NCBI GenBank assembly: GCA_033851545.1
Contig: JAWWOO010000087.1
Coordinates: forward strand, 1-64,000
From: JAWWOL01 sp033851545
GTDB taxonomy: Bacteria > Actinomycetota > Actinomycetes > JAWWOL01
Length of the DNA: 64,000 bases
Direction of reading: 5' to 3'
The stretch's first letter is position 1. Every line of letters begins with the position of its first letter. Made by a program: the position numbers and the translations under genes. Of this stretch, positions 14,699-23,464 are shown one piece after another. The notes beneath the pieces were generated by a model. That model made no database searches. It was given only the letters and a program-made list of their open reading frames with translations, and was not told the DNA's origin.

Positions 14699-17600
14699 TC
14701 AGCCGACGACGATCCGTACCGTTGCCTTGCTGGTCAGCCAGTCGCGGCCGCTGCCGCTGAACCGGGCACCGATGACATGCACGCCCTTGGTCAACGTGTC
14801 CGTCACGAGCTGCACGACCCCGCGACGGTTGACCGTCCGCTTGGCCACCAGCTTGCCGTTGTCGTAGAAGGCCACGGTCCCCTGCGGCACACCGGTCCCC
14901 GTACGGGCCGACCGTACAGTCGTCGTCACCGTCACCCGGCTGCCCGCGACGATCGGCTTGGCCAGGGCCGTCACGACGTTCTTGACCTTGGTGGTGACCT
15001 TGGCGATCGGGACGACCTGGGCGCGGCTTCCGTCGACGTTGTCCGAGTGCACCAGCAGCAGGCCCTTGCCCTGCTGTGCGGCGTAGGTCGACTCGCGCAG
15101 CACGGTCAGCGCCGGGACGTGCCGGCTGGTGGCCAGGTCGGCGAAGAACTGCTCCCCCTCGAACGCTGAGGATGCTGCCGCGCCGACCGGCGCCGCGCCG
15201 TGGATGACGGCCAGCCCAGGCTTGAGCACGTTGAACGACGCCTTCCTGGTGACGTCGGTCAGTCCGCTCTCGATCGTCCCGGCAGCTACCCAGTAGGCGA
15301 TCTTTCCGCTCTTCGCCGCCTTGGACATCGAGGTCAGGGCCCTGGTCGCGACCGGCAGGACCATCACGTCGGAGTTGAACGCGTTGGTGTCGACGGTGCC
15401 GTCGGCGTTGTTCAGCGCAAAGACCGAGTCTGCGACCACCTCGCCGGTCTTGGCGTCGGCGAGCACGCTGACGAACTCGTCGGTGGCCACGACCCGGTCG
15501 TTGTACAGCACGGCGTCAGCCTTGCCGTCACCGTTGGTGTCGATGAACACGTCGAACTCGGCGTACGAGACCGGCGTGCGCCAAGGCCCGAACGTCGATA
15601 TCGCGAAGTAGGTGAGGCCGCTCGCCCGATCCTTGTGCAGCGGGGCGTCCGAGCTGACGCCGACGTACCTCAGGTCACCCGCCCGGTCGCTGGCCATCGT
15701 CACGCACTTGGCCGGGTTGGTCAGCTTGGCGGTGCAGGCGGGCTTGCGCGGGCTGGTCAGCTGCAGCTCGTAGCCGCTGACCAGTGACTGGTAACGGCCG
15801 CTGTCCTGACGAACGCCGGTGCCGGTGAGCGACAGCTTGGCCGTGGTGTTCCGGCCGAAGGCGAGCGTTCCCTTGGCCTGCATCGTCGAGGCGGGGCGGG
15901 GCGCGGCGAACACCGTCAGCCGCAGACTCTGGCCGGGGCCGGACGGGACCAGCGTCAACCAACCGCTGGCCTCGGTGAGGTAGTCGGCCGTGATCCCGTC
16001 GGCGACGATCTCGCGCGCCGAGTCAAGGGTGCGGGTCATTGCTCGCGGGGTCACGGTCATCGTGACCGGCACGGTCGCGCTCCCGTACGGCGGAACGGTG
16101 ACCGCCTTCGGGTAGGAGTAGGTGACACCGCCCGGGTGGGTGCCGGCATTTGCCCAGTCGAACCCCAGCGCGTACGTCGCCGCCGCTCCTCCGTCGTTGC
16201 TCACGATGACCGTCTGGGACACGGTGGTCTTCTTGGCATAGGACTTCGCACCGAAGGACACGGAGACGGCGCCAGGGCTGTCGGCGCTGTAGGCCAGCAC
16301 CTGGGTCGCCGCCGCTGCCCCGGCGTCGATCCGGCCGCTGCCGACGCGGTCCGGCGCCTCGCGGGCGGTGTGCGCCTCGTCGCTCCACACGTCGTGGACA
16401 GCGGTGTCGACGAGCGCCGCCTTGATCTGCTCCGGGCTCCAGGCCGGGTGGGCCGCCTTGACCAGCGCGGCGGAGCCGGCAACGTGCGGGGTGGCCATCG
16501 ACGTGCCGGAGTCGCTGATCCCGTCGGCTCCGCTGCCCACCGCTGCGCTGAAGATCGTCGAACCCGGCGCCGTCAGGTCGGGCTTGAGGTTGCCAGCGTC
16601 GGTGATGCCCCGGGAGGAGAAGCCGGCGACCACGTCGGTCAGCCCGCCGTCGGAGAGCTTGACGCTGCCGTGCAGCGCATGGGTGAGCGTGACGTGCAGG
16701 GTGCTGCTGACGTGGACGCGGAGCGCGGCCGCCTCGGTCTTGCGGATCTCGAAGGTCGGGATCGAGTCGACCCCCAACACCCCGGCCGCGAAGTTGTCCG
16801 AGTCGTCGGCGAGCACCACGCCGACAGCACCGGCCTTGGCGGCCTCGGTCGACCGGTCGGCAGAGCCGCACCGCCTGGTCGCGTCGTCGTCGGTCCACTC
16901 GAGCCAGGCGATCCTGCCGGCGACGGCTGCCTTCTGCGCGTCGGTGAAGGGGCTGCACCCATCGGCGTTGCTCGCCGTCATCGATGTCGCGGTGTACGCG
17001 GCGGGGCTGTTCGCGTCGAACGCCGGGTCGAGGCTGACGACGTCGGCGGAGACCGGCGCCGCAGCGGCCCAGGCGAAGGCACTGTTCTCCTGGCCGGGGA
17101 TGTCGCCGGCGACGGTTGCCGGGGCGTCGGCGTGCAGCGCGTCGTAGACGGTCGTGGCGTCCTGGGAGGCAGCGACGGAGATGACCCGCTTGCCGGCGCC
17201 GGGTGACCCGGCGATGTCCTGCAGGTCGCCGCCGTTGCCGGCCGCAACCACGACGGTCGTGCCGAGGAGGGCCAGCGCGTCCGCGGCGATCGCGTCGGGG
17301 TCATCAGGCGTCGCGTAGTCGGTGCCGAGGGACATGTTCACGACGTCGAGGTGGTCGGCGACGTTGCCGTCCCCGTTGGGGTCCGCCGCCCAGTCGAGGG
17401 CCTCGGAGACCACGTTGGTGTCGCCGGTGCAGCCGAACACGCGCAGGGCGTAGAGCTTGGCGCCGGGGGCGACTCCTGGGCCGATGCGCATCGAGCCGAA
17501 CGGTGTGCCGGAGGTCCACGGCCCGGGGTACGTGGCGCCGGCCGAGGTGACCCCGAGACCTGCGGCCGTGCCCGCCACGTGGCTGCCGTGACCCTCGCAG

Positions 17601-18487
17601 TCCAGCGGGTTGGGGTCGCTCTTGGGCGTGGCAGCAGCGGTCGACGCTGCGCCGCCGCCGGTGTAGGCGTCCCCGACGAAGTCCCAACCCCCGGCCACCT
17701 TGGCGGAGGGGTAGTCATGGCTGGGCACGGTCAGGGTTGCCGTGTCGTCGACGGCGTGATCCGAGCTGTACGCGCCCACGGTGCCGGTGCCACCGAAGTC
17801 GGCGTGGGTGTAGTCGATGCCCGAGTCGATCACCCCGATCCTCACTCCGGTCCCGATGTCCGAACCGGCGCCCACCCCGACGCCCCAGGACGTGGGCGCG
17901 TTGATCAGCGGCACCGAGCTGGCGTTGAGCAGATGCTTGGCCGGCATGACGTGGATCGCCTTGACCCCGGGCAGCGCCGCAAGGGCACCGAGCCGGCTGG
18001 CATCGGTGCGGACGGCCACGCCGGAGTAGACGTTGTGCAGCGTGAACAGCGCCGTGGCCGCGGTCCGCGGTCGGCCGAGGTAGCCGCGCACGGACTTCGC
18101 GAGCTGGTCGACGCGGGCGCGCTGGCCGCGTACCGCCGCAATGCCGGCCAGGCTGGTGGCCCGGATGCCTTGCTGGGCAAGGAAAAGCGTCGGATTGGTG
18201 GCGTCGAGCTCGAGCATCACGGTCACGGTGCCATGGCTGGGCAGGGCGGCGCTGGGGGACTTTCCGGTCAGGATCGACGGGTCGAGCTGGACGCCCTTGG
18301 CCAACTGGTGGGCCAGCGGGAAGTGCACGGCCGGCTGGGCGGCCGCCACCCGGTAGCCCCTCGCGGCGGACCCGGTCTGCGCCGACGCCGTGGAGATCCC
18401 CGGCAGCGCAGAGCCCGCGAGCAGGGCCGAGAACGACAGCCCGCCGATCACGCGTACGGCGGTGCTCGGTCGGCTCACCCGGCTCAT
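14699..18487 (-). CDS. Secreted subtilisin-like serine protease (S8) with I9, PA and Ig-like domains
   Basis: A 1262-residue exported protease. A Sec signal peptide occupies residues 1-37, and an inhibitor-I9-like propeptide about 85-180. The catalytic triad is visible: Asp221 in VIDSGIDYTHADF, His300 in CEGHGSHVAGTAAG and Ser663 in SGTSMATPHVAGSAAL. A protease-associated domain is inserted near 490-620 (GCSPFTDAQK, AGAVGVVLADD). After the catalytic domain come fibronectin-like regions and a last Ig-like domain (about 1175-1262, VPQGTVAFYDNGKLVAKRTV) that may bind substrate or the cell surface. A GTG at 18538 in the same frame is possible, but ATG 18487 gives the better signal peptide. Likely a scavenging protease; substrate unknown. 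Confidence 0.9.
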   Translation of the reverse strand: MSRVSRPSTAVRVIGGLSFSALLAGSALPGISTASAQTGSAARGYRVAAAQPAVHFPLAHQLAKGVQLDPSILTGKSPSAALPSHGTVTVMLELDATNPTLFLAQQGIRATSLAGIAAVRGQRARVDQLAKSVRGYLGRPRTAATALFTLHNVYSGVAVRTDASRLGALAALPGVKAIHVMPAKHLLNASSVPLINAPTSWGVGVGAGSDIGTGVRIGVIDSGIDYTHADFGGTGTVGAYSSDHAVDDTATLTVPSHDYPSAKVAGGWDFVGDAYTGGGAASTAAATPKSDPNPLDCEGHGSHVAGTAAGLGVTSAGATYPGPWTSGTPFGSMRIGPGVAPGAKLYALRVFGCTGDTNVVSEALDWAADPNGDGNVADHLDVVNMSLGTDYATPDDPDAIAADALALLGTTVVVAAGNGGDLQDIAGSPGAGKRVISVAASQDATTVYDALHADAPATVAGDIPGQENSAFAWAAAAPVSADVVSLDPAFDANSPAAYTATSMTASNADGCSPFTDAQKAAVAGRIAWLEWTDDDATRRCGSADRSTEAAKAGAVGVVLADDSDNFAAGVLGVDSIPTFEIRKTEAAALRVHVSSTLHVTLTHALHGSVKLSDGGLTDVVAGFSSRGITDAGNLKPDLTAPGSTIFSAAVGSGADGISDSGTSMATPHVAGSAALVKAAHPAWSPEQIKAALVDTAVHDVWSDEAHTAREAPDRVGSGRIDAGAAAATQVLAYSADSPGAVSVSFGAKSYAKKTTVSQTVIVSNDGGAAATYALGFDWANAGTHPGGVTYSYPKAVTVPPYGSATVPVTMTVTPRAMTRTLDSAREIVADGITADYLTEASGWLTLVPSGPGQSLRLTVFAAPRPASTMQAKGTLAFGRNTTAKLSLTGTGVRQDSGRYQSLVSGYELQLTSPRKPACTAKLTNPAKCVTMASDRAGDLRYVGVSSDAPLHKDRASGLTYFAISTFGPWRTPVSYAEFDVFIDTNGDGKADAVLYNDRVVATDEFVSVLADAKTGEVVADSVFALNNADGTVDTNAFNSDVMVLPVATRALTSMSKAAKSGKIAYWVAAGTIESGLTDVTRKASFNVLKPGLAVIHGAAPVGAAASSAFEGEQFFADLATSRHVPALTVLRESTYAAQQGKGLLLVHSDNVDGSRAQVVPIAKVTTKVKNVVTALAKPIVAGSRVTVTTTVRSARTGTGVPQGTVAFYDNGKLVAKRTVNRRGVVQLVTDTLTKGVHVIGARFSGSGRDWLTSKATVRIVVG

Positions 18488-18630
18488 CTGACCCCACCCG
18501 AGGGAGTTCGCGCCGTGGCGCACCCAGCCCGTGGGCACGACATTGCGGGAGCCCCCGAACGGGTCCCACCAGCCAATCCTCGATCACGTCGAACGGTAGC
18601 AGAGGCACCTGTACGGCAAGGGCGGACTCG

Positions 18631-20211
18631 TCAGGGCTTGTCGGTGCGCCGCGCCACCGCCGTGCCACCGAGAACCTTGTTGATCGCCGCCAGGAAGGCG
18701 CGGGCACTGGCCTCGACCACGTCGGTGGAGACGCCGCGGGCGTTGACCCGTTGGCCGTTGACCTCGACCTTGACGCTCACGTCGCCGATGGCGTCCGTCC
18801 CCTCGCTGAGCGCATCGACCTGGAAGTTGACCAGCGTCGCCGTGACCCCGGTCGCGTGGGCAACCGCGTTGCAGGCGGCGTCGATGAGGCCGTCACCGGT
18901 GGCGTCCGCCTCGCTGACCTGGTCACCCCGCGAGAGCCGTACGGTCGCCCGCGGCTGGACGTCGGTGCCGCCGGCGAGCGCGAGCCACTGGAACGCCCAG
19001 GCGTCCGTGTTCGTGTTGTCGGCGCCATCGGCGGTCCCCAGCGCGATCAGGTCGGCGTCGGTGAGCGAAACCTTGCGGTCGGCCATCTCCTTGAACCGGG
19101 CGAAAGCGTGCTCGAGCTGCTCGTCCTTGAGGTGGATGCCCAGCCCCTCGAGCGCACTGACGAACGCGTGCCGGCCGGAGTGCTTGCCGAGCACGATCTT
19201 GTTACCGGCCAGGCCGATGTCCTCGGGGTTCATGATCTCGTACGTCGTCCGCTCCATCAGCACCCCGTGCTGGTGGATGCCCGACTCGTGGCTGAACGCG
19301 TTGCCCCCGATGACCGCCTTGTTCGGCTGGACCGCGTAGCCGGACAGCATCGAGACCAGCCGAGAGGTCGAGGCGATCTCACGGGTGTTCACGCCGGTGG
19401 TGAGCCCGAGGGACGGGTGGTGGGTGCGCAGCGCCATCACGACCTCCTCGAGCGCCGCGTTGCCCGCCCGCTCGCCGATGCCGTTGATGCAGACCTCCAC
19501 CTGGCGCACGCCTGCCCGCACGGCGGCGAGGCTGTTGGCGGTGGCGAGGCCGAGGTCGTTGTGGCAGTGCACCGACCAGGTCACCCGCCCGGAGCCCGGG
19601 ATCTTGGCCCGCAGGGCGTCCAGGATGTCGACATACTCCTGCGGCAGCACGAAGCCCACCGTGTCCGGCACGTTGATCGTCGTCGCGCCGTTCTCGATCG
19701 CCGCAGCGAAGACGTCGACCAGGAAGTCGAGCTCCGTACGGGTGGCATCCTCGGCGGAGAACTCCACGTCGGCGCCCAGGGACGCCGCGTGCGACACGGC
19801 GTCCACGGTGGCCTGCAGCACCTGCTCCTTGGTCATCCGCAACTTCTTGTCGCGGTGCACCGGCGAAGTGGAGATGAAGGTGTGGATGCGCGGCCGATCG
19901 GCGGTCTTGATCGCCTCCCAGGCCCGGTCGATGTCACCGAGGCGGGTCCGGCACAGCGCGGCGATGGACGGGCCCTTGACGGTCTCGGCGATCGCCTGGA
20001 CCCCGGCGAAGTCACCGTCGCTCGCCGCGGGGAACCCGGCCTCGATGACGTCGACGCCGAGCTTGGCGAGCTGCACCGCGATCTCGAGCTTCTCCCCCAC
20101 TGACAGGGCGATGCCGGGGGCCTGCTCCCCATCGCGCAACGTGGTGTCGAGGATGATCACCCGGTTGGCGTCGGCGGGCGGGACGCTGAGGTCGGGCTGG
20201 TCGCTGGTCAC
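18631..20211 (-). CDS. leuA: 2-isopropylmalate synthase
   Basis: First committed step of leucine synthesis: acetyl-CoA plus 2-ketoisovalerate to 2-isopropylmalate. The catalytic barrel starts IILDTTLRDGEQAPGIALS and has VIEAGFPAASDGDF, the HCHNDLGLATANS metal motif, NGIGERAGNAALEEVV and HESGIHQHGVL. The C-terminal 130 residues form the allosteric leucine-binding domain ending in ARAFLAAINKVL. GTG 20211 (526 residues) is chosen because AGGGAG stands six bases before it; the in-frame ATG at 20217 would abut that RBS. It is divergent from the GH36 gene with only 78 nt between starts. I see no leader peptide here, unlike cimA and ilvB. Confidence 0.94.
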   Translation of the reverse strand: MTSDQPDLSVPPADANRVIILDTTLRDGEQAPGIALSVGEKLEIAVQLAKLGVDVIEAGFPAASDGDFAGVQAIAETVKGPSIAALCRTRLGDIDRAWEAIKTADRPRIHTFISTSPVHRDKKLRMTKEQVLQATVDAVSHAASLGADVEFSAEDATRTELDFLVDVFAAAIENGATTINVPDTVGFVLPQEYVDILDALRAKIPGSGRVTWSVHCHNDLGLATANSLAAVRAGVRQVEVCINGIGERAGNAALEEVVMALRTHHPSLGLTTGVNTREIASTSRLVSMLSGYAVQPNKAVIGGNAFSHESGIHQHGVLMERTTYEIMNPEDIGLAGNKIVLGKHSGRHAFVSALEGLGIHLKDEQLEHAFARFKEMADRKVSLTDADLIALGTADGADNTNTDAWAFQWLALAGGTDVQPRATVRLSRGDQVSEADATGDGLIDAACNAVAHATGVTATLVNFQVDALSEGTDAIGDVSVKVEVNGQRVNARGVSTDVVEASARAFLAAINKVLGGTAVARRTDKP

Positions 20212-20289
20212 TGGCATCTCCCTGTCGCGCACATGCTTCCAGTCAACACTCTTCCCCTTCTGCCGTGCACCTGCGCACGCGTGATCACG

Positions 20290-22434
20290 ATGCGAGACCC
20301 ACTGGGGCACTATGGCAACGTGACCCTCCACCTCCACCTGCGCGCCGCCGGCGTCAGCCTTGTCCTGCACAGCGCCGACGACCGGCTGCCCAGCATCGTC
20401 CATTGGGGTCCCGACCTCGGTGCCGACCTCGACGTACCTTCCCTCGTACGGGGCCTCAGCCCCGCCAGCACCTCCGCCTCCGCCGACACCGGCGTGCGGT
20501 TCTCGCTGGTGGCGCAGGAGTCCGAGGCCTACACCGGCCGGCCGGGGCTCACCGGCTCCCGCGGTGCGGTCGGCTGGTCTCCCCGCTTCCGGGTGCTCTC
20601 CGTCGAGGAGACGCCCTATGGGGCGACGATCGAGGCCACGGACGACCAGATCCAGGTGTCCGTGCGCACGACGATCGGGCTCGACCCGTACGGGGTGCTG
20701 CTGCTCCGGCACTCGATGCGCAACGACGGTGCCGAGCCGTACACCCTCCGGGAGCTCGCAGCCGTCCTGCCGGTGCCGGGCGTCGTCGGCGAGCTGCTCG
20801 ACCTGGCCGGCCGCTGGGCTCTCGAGCGCCAGCCGCAGCGCCGTCCGACCTCGGTAGGCACCTGGCTGCGCGAGCTGCGGCACGGGCGCACCGGGTTCGA
20901 GGCGCCGCTGGTGACCGTCGCAGGGACGCCAGGCTTCGGCAACCGGCACGGCGAGGTGTGGGGCATCCACCTGGGCTGGAGCGGCAACGCCAGGACCTGG
21001 TACGACCAGACGCCGGACGGGCAGCGCAGCCTCGGTGCGGCGGAGCTGCTCGGGCCGGCCGGCCTCGTCCTGGCACCGGGCGGGACGTACGAGACCCCGC
21101 AGCTGTACGGGTCCTGGTCCGACGCGGGTCTCGACGGTCTGGCCGACCGGCTCCACGACCACGTACGGGCGCGGCCCTCGCACCCGCCGACGCCACGGCC
21201 GGTCGTGTTCAACACGTGGGAGGCGGTCTACTTCGACCAGTCCCTCGAGGCGCTGACGGCGTTGGCGGACCGGGCCGCGCGGGTCGGCGCCGAGCGCTTC
21301 GTGCTGGACGACGGCTGGTTCCTCGGCCGGCGCGACGACACCGCGGGCCTGGGCGACTGGGAGGTCGATCCGGAGGTCTGGCCACAGGGGCTGACGCCGC
21401 TGATCGACCACGTCCTCGGGCTGGGCATGGACTTCGGGCTCTGGGTCGAGCCGGAGATGGTCAACCCGGACTCCGAGCTGTTGCGCGCCCATCCGGACTG
21501 GGCGCTCGCCGTGGCCGGGCACGAGCCGATCACCTGGCGGCATCAGCTGGTGCTCGACCTGTCCCGCCCCGCGGTGTTCGACCACCTGCTGAACCGGCTG
21601 GACGCGCTGCTCACGGACCATCGGATCGCCTACGTGAAGTGGGACCACAACCGTGACCTGATGGACGCCGGCGGCGTCGACGGGCAGGAGGCGCTGCACG
21701 ACAACGTGCTCGCGGTCTACCGGCTGCTGGACAGCCTGCGCGCCCGGCATCCGGGCGTCGAGATCGAGAGCTGCTCGTCCGGCGGCGGGCGGGTCGACCT
21801 CGGCATCCTGGCCCGCACCGACCGGGTCTGGGGCAGCGACAGCATCGACGCTGTCGACCGGCAGGCGATCCAGCGCTGGACCTCGCTGCTGCTGCCGCCG
21901 GAGCTCGTCGGCAGTCACGTCGGCGCTCCCCGGGCGCACACCACGGAACGGCTGCTCGACCTGCCTTTCCGTGGTGCCACAGCACTTTTCGGCTCGCTGG
22001 GCATCGAGTGGGACGTGTCCAGGGCGACCGAGGACGAGCTCGCCGCGCTTTCCGGCGTGGTGGCCGCCTACCGCGAGCTCCGGCCGCTGCTGCACTCCGG
22101 CCGGGTGGTCCACGCCGACCTGCCGGGGCCCTGTCTGCTGCACGGCGTGGTCGCACGCGACGGCAGGTCGGCGGTGTTCTGCTACGCCCAGCTCGCCAGC
22201 TCGCCGACCCCGCTGCCGGGTCCCGTACGGCTGCCCGGGTTGCGGACCGATGTCCGCTACCTGGTCGAGAACCTCGTACTGCCAGCGCCTTCCACTGAGC
22301 CGGTCCCGCCTCGATGGCTGCCGGAGCCACTCACGCTGCCGGGCAGAGCGCTGGCGTCCGCCGGCCTGGCACTGCCCCTACTCAAGCCCGCTCAGGCCGT
22401 CCTGGTCACCTTGAAGGACACGGGTGTCCGCTGA
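20290..22434 (+). CDS. GH36 alpha-galactosidase
   Basis: Retaining alpha-galactosidase that removes galactose from raffinose-type sugars or melibiose. The 714-residue product has no signal peptide, so it is probably cytoplasmic. Key family motifs are NTWEAVYFD, FVLDDGWF, LGDWEVDPEVWPQGL, GLWVEPEMVNPDS, KWDHNRD with nucleophile Asp452, ESCSSGGGRVDLG, and WGSDSIDA with acid/base Asp517. ATG 20290 is preferred; GTG 20281 and GTG 20320 are alternatives and none has a strong RBS. The gene overlaps the next one by 11 nt. No transport gene is adjacent; import may use the system at the left end or another one. Confidence 0.92.
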   Translation: MRDPLGHYGNVTLHLHLRAAGVSLVLHSADDRLPSIVHWGPDLGADLDVPSLVRGLSPASTSASADTGVRFSLVAQESEAYTGRPGLTGSRGAVGWSPRFRVLSVEETPYGATIEATDDQIQVSVRTTIGLDPYGVLLLRHSMRNDGAEPYTLRELAAVLPVPGVVGELLDLAGRWALERQPQRRPTSVGTWLRELRHGRTGFEAPLVTVAGTPGFGNRHGEVWGIHLGWSGNARTWYDQTPDGQRSLGAAELLGPAGLVLAPGGTYETPQLYGSWSDAGLDGLADRLHDHVRARPSHPPTPRPVVFNTWEAVYFDQSLEALTALADRAARVGAERFVLDDGWFLGRRDDTAGLGDWEVDPEVWPQGLTPLIDHVLGLGMDFGLWVEPEMVNPDSELLRAHPDWALAVAGHEPITWRHQLVLDLSRPAVFDHLLNRLDALLTDHRIAYVKWDHNRDLMDAGGVDGQEALHDNVLAVYRLLDSLRARHPGVEIESCSSGGGRVDLGILARTDRVWGSDSIDAVDRQAIQRWTSLLLPPELVGSHVGAPRAHTTERLLDLPFRGATALFGSLGIEWDVSRATEDELAALSGVVAAYRELRPLLHSGRVVHADLPGPCLLHGVVARDGRSAVFCYAQLASSPTPLPGPVRLPGLRTDVRYLVENLVLPAPSTEPVPPRWLPEPLTLPGRALASAGLALPLLKPAQAVLVTLKDTGVR

Positions 22435-23185
22435 CATCGTCTCCCGGCTCCGCGCGGCGGGATGCGTCTTCGCCGAGGAGGAGGCGGAGCTGTTGGCGGC
22501 CGCGTCCTCCTCGGCTGATGAGCTCGAGACGATGGTCGAGCAGCGGGTGTCAGGATTGCCGCTGGAGCAGGTGGTCGGCTGGGCAGGATTCTGCGGGCTG
22601 CGGATTGCCGTAGCACCAGGTGTTTTCGTGCCCCGTCACCGCACCGAGTTCCTCGTACGGGAGGCCGCTGCCCTCGCTCGGCCGGGGGCCATCGTTGTCG
22701 ACTTGTGCTGCGGTTCGGGGGCTCTCGGTGCCGCGCTGCGCTCCCTCGTCGACGTCGGCGAGCTCTACGCCGCGGACATCCATCCCGCCGCCGTGCTGTG
22801 TGCGCGCGCCAATCTCCCTGGGGTGCAGGTGTTCCAGGGCGACCTGTTCGAGGCGCTTCCCTCGTCGTTGCGCGGCCGGCTGGACATCCTGCTCGCCAAC
22901 ACACCGTACGTCCCGAGCGACGAGATCGCCTTCCTGCCGGCGGAGGCGCGCGACCACGAGCCGCGGGTCACTCTCGACGGAGGTGCGGACGGCCTCGACG
23001 TTCAGCGCCGGGTTGCCGCTGAGGCCGCGCAATGGCTGACGCCGGGTGGACACGTGCTGGTCGAGGCGACGGAGCGGCAGGCGCAGGGGACGGCTGCGGC
23101 GTTCGCCGCGGGCGGGTTGACCGCGCGCGTGACCATGGACGAGGACATGAGGGCCACTGTGGTGATAGGCACCCGCCCTGCCTGA
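22424..23185 (+). CDS. HemK/PrmC-like protein N5-glutamine methyltransferase family member
   Basis: A 253-residue class I SAM-dependent methyltransferase. It shows the HemK layout: a short helical N-terminus with PLEQVVGWAGFCGLRIAV, FVPRHRTEFLV, the SAM-binding VVDLCCGSGALGAAL (about 87-101), and the catalytic NPPY-like motif as NTPYVPSDEIAFLP (about 165). The second residue is Thr, as in the actinobacterial paralogue group annotated as putative protein-(glutamine-N5) methyltransferase, not the release-factor enzyme proper. GTG 22424 has AAGGA five to ten bases upstream and lies inside the GH36 3' end. The target protein is unknown. Confidence 0.85.
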   Translation: MSADIVSRLRAAGCVFAEEEAELLAAASSSADELETMVEQRVSGLPLEQVVGWAGFCGLRIAVAPGVFVPRHRTEFLVREAAALARPGAIVVDLCCGSGALGAALRSLVDVGELYAADIHPAAVLCARANLPGVQVFQGDLFEALPSSLRGRLDILLANTPYVPSDEIAFLPAEARDHEPRVTLDGGADGLDVQRRVAAEAAQWLTPGGHVLVEATERQAQGTAAAFAAGGLTARVTMDEDMRATVVIGTRPA

Positions 23186-23254
23186 GATCGACTAGAGGGT
23201 AAAGGATTTTTCAGCCACTTGCCAGGTGGTTGCGTGTCGCTGACAGGGGAAGGG

Positions 23255-23286
23255 CACCACCACCCGGTATGGGCCGGGTGGAGGTG
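23255..23286 (+). promoter_or_regulatory. Stem-loop masking the RBS of a small leader ORF before the GH3 beta-glucosidase
   Basis: CACCACCACCCGG (23255-23267) pairs with CCGGGTGGAGGTG (23274-23286), 12 of 13 bases, over a six-base loop. The right arm contains GGAGGTG, the ribosome-binding site of the small ORF at 23294. The structure could therefore gate translation of that ORF, or act as a weak terminator for the upstream methyltransferase gene. Confidence 0.45.
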
Positions 23287-23293
23287 GTCAACG

Positions 23294-23377
23294 ATGACCC
23301 ACTGGCACATCAGGGGCGATCCGGGCGTGCAGCCGGAGCCCTTCGGGCGCCGCATGCGCCTGATCCCCCTCGTCTGA
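23294..23377 (+). CDS. Possible 27-residue small ORF upstream of the GH3 beta-glucosidase
   Basis: Starts MTHWHIRGDPGVQPEPFG and ends RRMRLIPLV, with a strong GGAGGTGG eight bases before its ATG. It lies 88 nt before the beta-glucosidase start and could be a regulatory leader or a small protein. I recognise no family. Codon third positions are mostly G/C but it is too short to decide. Confidence 0.35.
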   Translation: MTHWHIRGDPGVQPEPFGRRMRLIPLV

Positions 23378-23464
23378 CAATTCCACGACCTCCTGAAGCG
23401 CCGTTGCCCGTACGACGGGCTCTGCGGCCGCCTCTGCATGTCCGCTTGCCTAGAGAGGAATGCC

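Noticed and set aside
20218..22143. N-terminal extension of LeuA to 1170 residues
   Set aside because: The extra sequence is the antisense of the GH36 gene and has no family similarity; the LeuA start at 20211 has an RBS.
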